From assembly GCF_964340395.1 (NCBI RefSeq), contig NC_135565.1, positions 8,779,242 through 8,819,241 on the forward strand: 40,000 bases of DNA, given 5' to 3'. Of this stretch, positions 13,242 to 28,686 are shown piece by piece. Numbering within the stretch: position 1 is the first letter of the stretch; every line of letters begins with the position of its first letter. The stretch comes from Glandiceps talaboti (Eukaryota; Hemichordata; Enteropneusta; Spengelidae). The notes under the pieces were generated by a model. It ran no database searches. It worked only from the letters and a program-made list of their open reading frames with translations, and was not told where the DNA came from. Position numbers and translations under genes: made by a program.

Positions 13242-14254
13242 GAATATTCAAAGATAACATGTTTTTGTTTTCGTTTTATTTTAGTGATTGGCAGCTATAA
13301 TCTAATTTCAAACTGTCGGTTGTCGTAGGTGTTTCAAGAGGTAATGGAAAGTAGTATTTATAGCAACATCTGTGCACGTGTCATTGTGTCCTTAATTCTC
13401 ACTTTGAAGGTCATTTTGTGAAATGCCATTCATATCTTGAATAATGGCCTAGTTTAATTCATATGTTGCATTGTATGACTAATTCGCACAGGAAGCTTTG
13501 CGTAGTACGAATTCATTATCAAATACGCGGTAGTTTAATTGGCAAAATAATCGAACAATTGGAACCATGCTTAAAACAGGACTGCGTAAGAAAAGTTAGT
13601 GAACCGAAATTCATAACCTGCAGTTGGCCTGTAACATAAGACCATTAACATGGCCTCAACTAGAAAAAATTAATAATGAAATAAACAGCGGTAAAGTACA
13701 GTAAATGCTTGTGTAGAAGCGTTTGGAAATATAAAAAATGATTTGTAGTACAATATTTAGTGCTTACTATTTAATTTTAGGATTAGAAATAAATTAACAA
13801 TCAGTAAAACATCTCGTAACTACAAAATTTAACACTTGTCAGTGAATAAACATAAATTATTTGATTGTGTCAGTTTTATCGACAATGAGCTTTAAGTTGA
13901 AAGATGGTGTGTGAATGGCTGATTCAACTCAGTGTGCGAGATTTGATATGCTTCCAATGGCAAATCTGAGCCTGTCACCTTAATCGTTGGTCTTAATAAA
14001 GCCCAGAATTGAATGGAGTGGATTTATAACGTTATTCAAATGGAAAGATCAATCAGAGAAAGAACATGCAGATGCTCCCAAAAGGTTCTACTCGGAATTT
14101 GGTGTGCATGATTTCCAAGTTAAGCAGAGTAATATCGCTATTGAACAGACGTTTGCATCAAAGTGTCCTGTGAAGTTCAATGAACTAGCTTTTCAATCAG
14201 TTACACAATACGTTGGTACACAGTTTAATACACATATTTGTTTTTTGAGTAAAC
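11844..14254 (+). repeat. Tandem segmental duplication, unit 2
   Basis: Second copy, ~2,411 bp. Substitutions visible against unit 1 include GAGATCACA to GAGTTCACA, CATCATGTT to CATTATGTT, AATTGCAAAC to AATTTCAAAC and GTGGCATT to GTAGTATT, plus one-base changes in A and T runs. The TA tract (13147-13239) and CATA tract (about 12463-12524) differ in length. Non-repeat divergence is well under 1%. The junction shares only a two-base AA between the unit end and the next unit start. Confidence 0.95.
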
Positions 14255-16126
14255 AACTTAAAACGAACTAACATCATCTCGGCCCTCTTCAAGCACATTG
14301 GCCTAACCAGGAAACGTGCCATCAGCTGCATTCAGAGTTGTTAGTGCTTTCCAATATTCTTGGCAACCTCGGTAGGTAAATAACATGTTTTACATTATGT
14401 GATAGTATGAACGCCATTGACCTGACAGTGATTCAATATGCCTCCTTTATGATATTACGTAACTTCGTTTTTACCATGAACGAACCTCAGTTTTGTGTCA
14501 ACGAATCACTACACTACTCGAGTTCTTGTGTATGCATCTCAGTGTTAATATATTGATGCAATATCGAGAATGAGTGTATTGAATTACTCGAGTGAACTTG
14601 GATGTTTGTGTATGGATGAGGTGTGTCCAAATGTAAGTGTATCAAATATGACAATCAGGGCATATATATCGAACCTTTCGATCAGTTGAGTTATACAATC
14701 TAACTTGGTGACCTCGTTTGTCTAGCGACAACTGCTATCTAAATATGTATATCGTAATGTTTTCCTGTGATGTAATTATGTGTAAGCGTCGAGTGTCATG
14801 TGCAATTCACCTGTTGCAAATTGCATATAATCCTGCTTACCGGCGGAGAAGGAATGGGACAAAATCAGAATCAAGTCCCGTTTTACTCCACCTGCAAGCA
14901 GGAATAAGAAAGGAGTGATATTTATCATGATAATGTCAAAGTTCAAAAGGTCGAATTAATATTTGAAGTGAACGCACAATATACATACGGACGTATTATT
15001 ACAATCCGAATATAACCATTTCTCTGGATTTGAAACTCGCCTTGTAAGCATTCTTGTTTCTGAATTGAAACTCTTGACATTTGCTTTACGTTTCTTAATT
15101 CACGTTCTATAGATGAACCAGTCAACAGATTGAATTTTTCAACAACTGCATGTGATTGTACACATCAGAGTAGATAACACCATGTAACGTTTTAAGAAAT
15201 GTTGAATGACTTTATTCATAGGTAGTATATAGACGTGTGTCAAATACAGAGAAATGCAAATGTGATATTTATATCTGTAGTCTTACACAAAATACCCTTA
15301 AACCAGATAAAACAATTTCTCTGATTCACTACGAGGGCGCACTTTTTTGAAAACTTTAGCAACCACCGCGGGAATGTGAGTATCAATTTTCATTCGAAAA
15401 AAACATTCAGTTTTCGATTTGATGGCTTAATTAAACATTCACCCATCCAATGTCACAACCATGGAGAGTATCCAATTCAAAAGTCCTTGCTAGGTTCACG
15501 CTTATTTCGAAAGAAAATGGAAATGTATCTAAAACCTTTTCAGGCGAACATATACAGTATGCAGTACTTGCTTATGCACAGTAGGACTACTGGGAATGCC
15601 CTTGGTGATGTTTCACAAATATATCAAACAAAAACAATATTTGTTTATATTTATTGATCAATATACCTTTTGGGTATGAATAACAGCACATTAGTTACCG
15701 CTCTGCAGATAATGCAACAAAATAATAGATATACATTAAAACATTATTATCTTAAAGAACATGTTTTATCCCTTACATACAGTCGACTTCTGCAGAAAAC
15801 AATGATGGATAAGAAAACAAAGGGTGAGTATATGGAAGCATGGTGCACTAGGTCGAGGATATGATTTTCTAGATTTCTTCGTGTTTACTCATTTCGTTGT
15901 TTGCACATGTCTAGCATCAACCAGAAGGGAAGGAAAATTTTGAAAATTGACGACATTATCCTGTAAATGAAGCAGACAAGACATTCGTCATAATCCTATT
16001 GTTAATCAAATAGACATACACGGGTGGTTTTTTTTTCTAACAATATAACCTTCAAAATAATTGTAGGAACAAATATTCACTACATTATCATCGTCATAGT
16101 GTTGAATTTAATGATGTCAATTGTAA

Positions 16127-16167
<41 letters not shown>

Positions 16168-16252
16168 TGCAGGCAGGCTGGCAGGTCGACAGACAGAGAC
16201 AGACAGTCAGACAGACAGACAAACAGATGGACAGATAGACAGACAGACAATG
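16127..16252 (+). repeat. (CAGA)n tract
   Basis: About 125 bp of CAGA units with interruptions (CAGG, CGAC). Open frames on both strands are repeat artefacts. Confidence 0.95.
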
Positions 16253-16317
16253 TTAATGATATCAGATCTTTGACCCACCATTGAGGTGTCACATCCACGC
16301 CAGCATTTAATACATGC

Positions 16318-16650
16318 ATTTCAACAATGCAATCATTCCACTTGACAAGTCGTCATTTCATTTGCAATAAGCTTACGACGTTCAAAACTTCAACATGCTA
16401 TTTCACAATACGACATCCAATTGTACAATTGGACATTCCATTTGACAATTCGACCTCTATGTCGAAATGCCAGTTTGGTGCGGAATGAAATGTCATTTTT
16501 ATGAAATGGCACGTTCACATCGATTTCGATTTGTCTGTAAATTAGAACATCGGGCTTTAAAATGCAATATCGTGTTGTGAAATGGCATGTATAAATTGGT
16601 TGTTGAATTGCCAAATTGAATGTATGAATTCGCAAGTTGAATACCAGTAG
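16318..16650. repeat. Degenerate short-repeat block with inverted halves
   Basis: The left half repeatedly shows variants of CATTCCATTTGACAATTCGAC. The right half shows roughly complementary variants such as GAAATGGCATG and TTGAATTGCC. This resembles the ends of a short non-autonomous transposon with subterminal repeats, but no clean terminal repeat or target duplication was identified. Confidence 0.4.
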
Positions 16651-16770
16651 CAGCGTAGAATACGAAGTATGAATTTTGACTTATACTTTTGATTTATACT
16701 CCATACACCACCATGTCACCATGGAAGGGCATAATTCATCAGTAATGTTTCCTGATTTGAACTATTTCAG

Positions 16771-20008
<3,238 letters not shown>

Positions 20009-20362
20009 CGTTACCACATTACATTGATTGCTTTCTGTGAAGTCACCCTTCACTGAGTGTACAATGACATCTTCTTGCAGGTCGTATTGAATGCAACCAG
20101 CTATATTTCATGTGTATTCAGGTAGATTTATACACCCTGGTAAAAAACAGGTATTCAGTATTAGTTGCAGTACGCGACTGAAATTTGAATTCATTGAGCT
20201 CGATCATTTAATGGATGATCTTATTTGTACCCATATGGACTGGAATGTATAAAGATGTATTAAATTTGACCAATACTGATGACGACATGGTAGACAGTGT
20301 CCTATACCATCTGTAATAGTGTTAGACACTTTTGATGGAATCACGTTTCAAATATGTATACC

Positions 20363-20398
<36 letters not shown>

Positions 20399-20990
20399 CG
20401 CGCGTTCGTGTGCACATATACTCAAGGACATATGTTAACACGAACATTAGTCATTAGGTTGCTGTATTGACAATGATATTTGGTCTCCCGACAGTGACTG
20501 TGAAACAAACTAAGCGTTAAATGAAAATATGTGTATTTAACGCATGCATATACATGAATGGTTGGTGAGATAGGTGGGTGGATGGATGGACCCCGGGGGA
20601 TGGACAACTGGCTGGCTGGCTGGCTGGCTGGCTGGCGAGATGGGTGCGCGTGGCTGGCATGGGTTGGTGTTTGGGTTGGTAAATATGTGTGCACATGTAC
20701 ATGCACACGGTTGGATATTTTGGTTGGTTAATTTGTCAATTTTGGTTGAACGGAACAAATTAATTTTGAATGTGTGTAATCATGACAGGTCACACATTCG
20801 TGAACCGACATGTAGTAAAATATTCACTCAAGAATCACAAAAGTACTGCGTTAATGCGGATTACTATCCTCTTGTCAATAGTTGTACAACTTAAAGTAGT
20901 CTTGGAGATTGTACGAAGTCACCGTCCGTGATTAACCTTTCATTGTTATCACAATCTCCAATCATTACTTGGTATCCATGACATCTTTCT
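20009..20990. other. Intergenic region between methyltransferase and sulfatase
   Basis: This contains the methyltransferase 3' UTR, a (GT)n/(GC)n tract at about 20366-20405 and a GGCT run at about 20609-20635. Short open frames here (Leu/Pro/Ser repeats on the minus strand) follow the repeat. No other gene is supported. Confidence 0.6.
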
Positions 20991-20995
20991 ACTTA

Positions 20996-21005
20996 GTCAC
21001 GTGAT
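20996..21005 (+). promoter_or_regulatory. CLEAR-like E-box upstream of the sulfatase
   Basis: GTCACGTGAT matches nine of ten positions of the vertebrate CLEAR element GTCACGTGAC, bound by TFEB/MiT factors at lysosomal genes. It lies ~29 bp upstream of the TATA box and 76 bp upstream of the sulfatase ATG. Function is inferred. Confidence 0.5.
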
Positions 21006-21033
21006 GTAGAGATTAGACTGCGGACGTCCTGCT

Positions 21034-21040
21034 TATATAA
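21034..21040 (+). promoter_or_regulatory. TATA box of the sulfatase gene
   Basis: TATATAA sits 42 bp upstream of the ATG at 21082. It predicts transcription start near 21065 and a very short 5' UTR. Confidence 0.6.
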
Positions 21041-21081
21041 ATATGCAATCTCGTTACTAGTGTTATTAGCGCATAGCCATC

Positions 21082-24000
21082 ATGTACGTTTGTCAGACCA
21101 TACGCGGTGTTGCACTGCTTCTCGTCACGTTAGCTGTCGTTACTGTTCGCAGCCAGGACACCGCCTCAGATGAACCACAGAAACCTAACATAGTGTTTAT
21201 CCTAGCAGACGATCTCGGTAAGTGCGTGCGATTATTTTTCATGATTTGATTTGCTAGCTAGCAAGCAATAGAATGAAACTGTCGTGTTTGCATGCCAAGT
21301 GGCTGTACACATTCCAAAATTAATCCGATGTGCCATACATATAATTTCAACTCTGTACAGCACCAAAGACGCCGAGCATTTTCTTTTCACAGCCAACTGT
21401 CTTTTGTTGAAATTCACAAATTGTCTAACATAAGCTACTGAATACCATACCTATATCCTAGAGCCAGACCAGTCTGGGACGTCAATCATCATATATGCAG
21501 TGGTAAACAAGTTTTATTAACAGCATGCAAACGTCTCACCAATACCTTTTTCATAGAGATGTTAAACTTGGCCTTCTCAGCCAGGGTCATGTCAACTTTA
21601 CTACAATTACTATACCTTATATTTTGAAGGACGTAAACGCATACTATTTAGGCTGATCTTTGTTCACTAAGATAGGGAGGCTTTGTACACTCCCAGGCCT
21701 GATCATAAACGTCACTTGTACACCGGCGTGGGCGTTACTTGTCAAGCGACAGTGATTAATCGGGCGATCAGCCAATCAGGTGTCCGCAAACTTCCCGCTT
21801 CAAAATCCAGGGAGCTGAGAATATGAGAAATGCCATCCGGGTAATGAAAAGTCCATACCCGGAGTATATTAGACATACATGCTAATGAAAAGTCAACATC
21901 CGGAGTATATTAGACAGACATTGACTCCAACAGGAAGATGTTTGTATCGAAGTATCGAGTTTGTTATCAACCAGAAAGAACTGTCAAAATGAATGATTGA
22001 TGATGGCGAAAGCCCAACCAAATAAACGTCAATAGCTTGGTTAGTGTGTGTGAACCTTTCAGTAGCTAAGCATGTCTTGTCGAAAGCGACGTTTCGCTCA
22101 GTTTACATTTAAGAACATGGAGCGTACAGAGTGTATCCAACTTCATTGATGTATGTCTTCTAACTCCAATGTAAAAAATATCCTCTGAGAAAATGTACAG
22201 TACAGCAGACACTGTATTTGAGAACTTGTAGTGTGAAGTGAGTGTCTAATTTTGTTGGTGTGTGTGTGTATTACCCAGAGTGTATAAATAGCCCGGAAGA
22301 TATGCAGACATGCACGATGGCGCAGACACTGTTATTATTATTGTTGTTGCGGTGGTATGATAGCAGTGTATGAGTTATCTCCGGAGTATATACGTCACAT
22401 ATCACTTACTTTTGCATAAGCATATATTCCTACTGAAAGTATTACAAGTGGTTGCTTATTACAAATTGATTTAATTAGATTGAATTTGATTGTTGATCTT
22501 ACGTAGTGGCATTATATGGTATGGCAATTAGGTATTCAGTACCAAGAATTAGTCAACATTTCCTTAGAGGACTTTGACCTCTTTATCACAATCTACTACA
22601 TGTGGTATGCATTAGTCTCCTGGAGTCTGGGACATGACTGGGCTCCCTATTCATATCAAATACATTGCATGCAATGTAATTTTGACATATAAAAGTAAAC
22701 TCTGTTACATAGTAAGACCAAATAAAAAAAGTTGTTTGCAACTTGGTTCCAGTTACCCAACCCCACCTAGTTTTTCATGCTGACCCTAAACTGGTTTTTT
22801 TTTTTACGTTTTCGAGAAAACTAATAATAAAATCGCGAAAATCGTGAAGTCTCGCAAGAAATAGTGGGTGTGGAAACTGATATCAACTTAAAAAGACAAT
22901 ATATATAAAACTGTTCTTCCAATCTGTAATGGTTTTACATTTGATAGGAAGAACTAAACAACACATAGATCATTGGAAAACAATGGAAAACATGAACTAG
23001 ACACTCACACATGAAAAAAAAATATAAAAAAATAAAATAAAAAATCTACCTACCCCACTTATTTTAAAATTGAATGTTATCGGAACCACACAATTTTTTT
23101 ACGCCTAAACATGATGGGTTTTTTTTGTGTTCAGCTGATAGTACATGTAAATACATCTGCAGTGCCCATACGCGACCATTTGTTATGACTGGTGCGCGGT
23201 GGGTGGACTTGCGCAATCATAGACACAAGTGTAATGTTACCCCTTTCATATACAGTTGGCTAAATACGTCAATATTATCGATATTATCGACATTTTATTG
23301 TATTCTGATAGAAATGTTCTGATACATATATCAGGAAACAAGTGCCTGTTGACACAACCATCCTCTCGAATTTGTACTCGGTGTTGGCCCTGTACTGTAA
23401 ACATGCTTTGCCCGAAAGTGCACAATACTGATTTTGTTTTTGTCCCTAAACGTGCTGAGTGATAAACTCAAATGTCAATATTTGTCACCGGAAGGTCAAC
23501 AACCCAGGTCAACAACCTGGAAACACAAGTGGAAGACAAAGAGCAGGCGTGGAGAACAGGGTACAAATTAACAACATATAAACTATACACATTTGTTGTT
23601 TTGTTTTACGGATTTCTCAATTCTTTTTTTTTTTAATTTCTGTTACTAATCTTTAGGGTGGGGCGATATTGGTTACAATAACCCCTACGTTATCTCACCA
23701 ACTATCGATACACTGGCCAGAGAGGGCGTCACTCTGAACCAGTCGTACGTTCAGCCAATATGCACACCGTGAGTACTGCTATATACAATTTACTACGATA
23801 AACCACAGCCTCTTTTACGGCACCGTCCAAGACGCACTGTCGTCATTTCGCAGTGTCGCCGAAGAAATAACAGCTCTGGTTAGACAGAATACGATGATGT
23901 CCTTGTACAACCGACATTTGTAATAATTGCCGAAATTTGTAATAACGCCGACATTTGTAATAAAAATCATGTTTTTCATGTAATAAAACCGACATTTGTA

Positions 24001-24727
24001 ATAATTGCCGAAATTTGTAATAATTTACATGAACGACAAATGTAATAAAAATTGCCGATATTTGTAATAAATTCCAGGAAAAAAATGTAATAAAATTGCC
24101 GAAATTTGTAATAAAAAGTGACATTAAGGAGGGTCCTTCCTTCCACACTAAAAATGGAGTATCTAAATAAAGAAATACAAGATTGCAAAAACATCACGTC
24201 AAACGAAAGTAGATTTAACAAGCATTAATTGAATTGATTAATATAATAATTAATTGAACAATTAACCAAGTTATTATTATTTCAATCAATCCGCATATAT
24301 GTATGTATGCACAGTATGTATGTATGTATGTATGTATATGAATATGAGTGTCTCGCTGGAGAGAATCAGTGCTCGATCGATGCAAATATTAGTAGCAGAG
24401 TATTATAGACTTAATTCAAAAGAATAAGGATCTAATAAGTCGTTACTCAGATTTATCGGACAACTAAATAGTGATTGTCAAAATCGGTGCATACACTTAA
24501 TGTTTGTATGTATATATTGCGTTTAACAAGATGGTTGGACTAAACTATTCCTTACGGGGGTTTACTTCTGTAGTTGGCGAGCGAGTATTTGCCTTCATGG
24601 CGACATTTCGAGACCAGTTCGGATGTTTTGTTCAGTAATATATTCTTTTCAGCATTGATTATACAAAGTTTCTCAGTTAAACAGAGGTTACAACGTTTTG
24701 TCTCACTTGTATAAGCGGCTGGTTGAC

Positions 24728-24760
<33 letters not shown>

Positions 24761-26148
24761 GATTGATTGGTTAACAAAGACTCAAAGGGCCAAGTGGCTG
24801 ACATAATGGTTGTAAATTAATTCTAGGAAACCTGTAATTACGATATTTTATATCCCTTCTAAGTCTAGAATGAGTAATTCCATTTCTTTGAAAGTCGGAG
24901 AGGAACCCCCTTAACTTTTTTTAATTACAAATTTCGGCAGGTTTACTACACATTTTTTTCTGAAATTTATTACAAATATCGGCTATTTTTATTACAATTG
25001 TCGTTCACAGAATTTATTACAAATGTCGTCAGTTTATTACAAATATCGGCAATTTATTACAAATGTCGGCAATTTTATTACAAATTTCGGTTTATTACAA
25101 ATTTCGGCAATTATTACAAATGTCGGTTGTACATGTCCTTCGGTGTACATCTGCTTATGATCAGTGTGACATATAGACAAATAATTTAAAGGCTCATAAT
25201 TCATTCCCAGGTCGTCGCATTTAGTAGAGCATTATACCAACATTTTCTATAGCTCAGTCACATATTGTCGAATGAGATGATAGCGGCCGTTGGGCCTGGG
25301 GTCCACTGCCGTTTGTTTCTGAACGGCTATATCAACCAAGCTATATAGTTGGGGACCTGGTAGGATATAGGATGTTATGTTAACATTATACCCTGGGCCT
25401 TACAGAGGCTGCTGCAATGATTACGCTATCCATGGAGTTGAAGAAGCATAATTATAAGACCATTGTGCTGCTATGACCGTCTAAGGGTGATACACTTTAT
25501 ATAGAATATTACTATAAATATAGATTTTTTTGGTCTTTCTTACGTACATTTTACGCCCTAACAAGGTATATATGGATGAGTGTGTGTATCTGTAAGTGTC
25601 CGTCTGTATATCTCTCTGTCTCTGAATTCTTCTTAATGCAATGTAATGTTATTTATTATAGGAGTCGAGGAGCACTTTTCAGTGGGTATTACCCATATCG
25701 CATTGGTATGCAGGTGAGTAGGAACACCCAGTTTTTAAAATATGCCTTACCATGCTTACGTGCATTAATACACACTCAAATGTGCTAAGCACACACACAG
25801 GGATCTGTACTATGTACTTTGCAAGGAGAGCAATTATGCATGGATGGCACTTTTATCTGACATTATTCACAGTAGTTTAAAATAATTGCACTAATTGAAA
25901 GCAAATTGTGGCAATATTTTGATTCTCAAATAATAATATATTTCTTACAACCATTAATTTTGAACAACTGTATTGTATTCTAGCACAAAGTACTGAAACG
26001 TAGTGGAGCAGCAGGACTACCTCTTCACCTGACAGTGTTTCCAGAGAAACTACGAGAACAGGGATACGCGACATACATGGTTGGAAAGTAAGGCCGTTTC
26101 TGCATCTTTCGAAATGTTGTTCTTGTTGTAGTAATGTTTTTGTTATCG

Positions 26149-26184
<36 letters not shown>

Positions 26185-26244
26185 TTGTCGTCGTCGTCGT
26201 CGTTGTTGTTGTTAGTGGTGGTGGTGGTGGTGGTGGTGCTGTTG

Positions 26245-26276
<32 letters not shown>

Positions 26277-28645
26277 GGTGGTGGTGGTGGTGGTGGCGGT
26301 GGTGGTGGTGTTGTTTTGATGGCATGTAATTGTCGCTAACGTTTAAATTAATTTCATAACGCCTAAATCTGACTTTCATGTTGAACTATTCCAGCTTCCT
26401 AATATGTTATTGATCCTGACTCTTCTACTACAGGTGGCATTTAGGATACTGTAGCTGGGAATACACGCCTCTGGCACGTGGTTTTGACCGTTTCTATGGT
26501 TTCCTCCTCGGTGTGTCTGATTATTTCAATCATACACTATGTAAGTATAAGGTATACGCTTTGTTGAAAGATAGCCTGCTAGCAATCACAGTTTGGAGTG
26601 TGTCCATCAACAAGGAGGCATATCATTATTGTTATAGTCTAGATTAGGGAAGGCGTGCACATATTCTAAATGAATATTTTTGCGCCGGTACAGAGCAATG
26701 GGTTTCTTAAAATGTTATAGTTGTATTTGCAATAGTGGCCATACATCCAACATTGTTTTAGTGTGCTTCACGGTGAGGTTGTTATTGCTAACATTTCTAC
26801 CACCATTGATGTCTTTGAGAACAAAAAATTACACAGTGACTGTACCATGCATAATGTATTTGAGTAGAATAAGCAACTTTAATTACAGACTACTGTTTCA
26901 GCTCAGAGGGCGCTGTCCTTGGAGAGAGTAAATACAAGGAGCCGCTTGTGTGCCTGTGTGTAGATTCGTATTATCCACATACACTTCCTGTACGTACAAC
27001 TTGTCATTGTGTATGTTCTCATTCTCTGTAGCTGGTTTTCTGGATCTGAGAGACAACATGATGCCAGATTGGGGTCAGACGGGGGTATACTCAGCTGTAA
27101 GTGTCTAAACGTCATGTCTGTATCTAATCTATGTTGAACATAATCATAGTTAGTGACGACATACGTGTACGATTATCTCAATGCTAAGAAAACTTCATAT
27201 CAGCTTGCCTAATACAGACTGACAGATTCGTCGTTGGGGGCGCTCCACATCATGCTGTCGCTTCATGATACAGTGAAAGCCCACAACAATAAATTTACCA
27301 GCCTGTGTTTAATGCAGCAGCAAGAAAACCTGCACATTGCAGAACATAGTGTATAAGTAGAAGGGAACGCACGGGAATACTGTGGAAAGAAAATTGAACA
27401 AGCTTCACAAAAGTTACATAAAAAATAAATCCCAGAAAAGATGTGCAGGAATGATATCAATGATATAGGGTATTCAAGACTTGTAATGAGAACAATAACT
27501 TTACAACGATTTTCTACATTCTATTTTTCTTTTAGGGAGAAAGTCAATGTTTTTAACAGAGGACCAATAAATTGCATATTAATAGAAATATGTATAATAC
27601 ATGTAATATTGTACATTTATTGTACGATTACATCTGTTTACCCAGTTTGTTTAGAAATCACTTCCTGTACGTACAACAACAACCCTTTTAATGTATGTTG
27701 TGGCTTTTTGTAATTTAGTTACAAACACTGACTTTCATTATGTCGTTAGAAATATATTTCCCAAGTAGAGCTCATAGTAATATTGTTAACTTCGTGTAAT
27801 ACATTTAACAGAAATACCCATTTCCCATCCCTATCGCTGTTTTACTTTACCTATAATAAATCATTTGTTGTATGGTATATTTAATATAATATATATTGTT
27901 ATTATAATTGTAGGACTTGTTCAGCGAGAAAGCTTCCGATTTCATCACATACCATGATCAAAGAAAACCAATGTTTCTCTACCTATCCTTTCAAAGTGTT
28001 CACGGTCCACTTCAGGTAACCATCTTTTTTTTATTGTTGAGTTATAGTTTTAATGTGCACGTGTACAGTGTATATGTTTAATTTACTTTTGGGGTGATTT
28101 TATTTTCATGTTGTTATCTTTGTCTGTAGACCTCTATTACTGTGTTTAAGATAACAATAGTGAGACCGTCTATTTTAATGTATACCTAATATTATATATG
28201 GTTTCACTATTAAGTTTTTTTTATCATTTCAGGCGCCACAGAAATACATCGACATGTACCCGTCCATCAAAAACGAAAATCGGAGGATAAAACTTGGTAA
28301 GACGAAAACAGACGGACGGACGGACGAACATACATACATACATACATACATACATACATACATACATACATACATACATACATAGATACATACATACATA
28401 CATACATACATACATACATGCATACATGCATACATACATACATACATACATACATACATACATACATACATACATGCATGCATGCATGCATGCATGAATG
28501 CATGCATACATACATACATACATACATACATACATACATACATACATACATACATACATACATACGTACGTACGTACGTACATACGTACGTACATATATA
28601 CGTACATACATACATACATACATACATACATACATACATACATAC

Positions 28646-28686
<41 letters not shown>

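Larger units (their letters stand above)
14255..16770. other. Region upstream of the methyltransferase exons, no confident gene
   Basis: I looked here for the missing N-terminal exon of the methyltransferase at 16771 and did not find one. An ATG-ATG followed by six codons and a strong GTGAGT donor near 15803-15826 could be a short first exon, but nothing supports it beyond the donor. The stretch contains a CAGA repeat and a degenerate repeat block, listed separately. Confidence 0.5.

Noticed and set aside
11577-14271. Duplicated open frame of 86/94 codons (11577-11837 and 13987-14271) beginning MVLIKPRIEW
   Set aside because: The two copies agree because the whole segment is duplicated, not through coding constraint. 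No family similarity, and a one-base T-run difference changes the C-terminus.
14296-14375. Frame reading QLHSELLVLSNIL just upstream of the methyltransferase, weakly like the family's LHREF..AGS segment
   Set aside because: The flanking frame has stops close by and no donor in the phase needed to join 16771. The match is short and could be chance, or at most a decayed exon.
15376-15864. Open frames of 93 and 64 codons upstream of the methyltransferase
   Set aside because: No similarity to the missing N-terminal segment or to any other family I know; AT-rich with no convincing splice context.
23905-25132. Regularly spaced repeats that superficially resemble a CRISPR array
   Set aside because: Spacers are too short and AT-rich, the repeats are inverted between the two ends, target duplications flank the unit, and the host is an animal.
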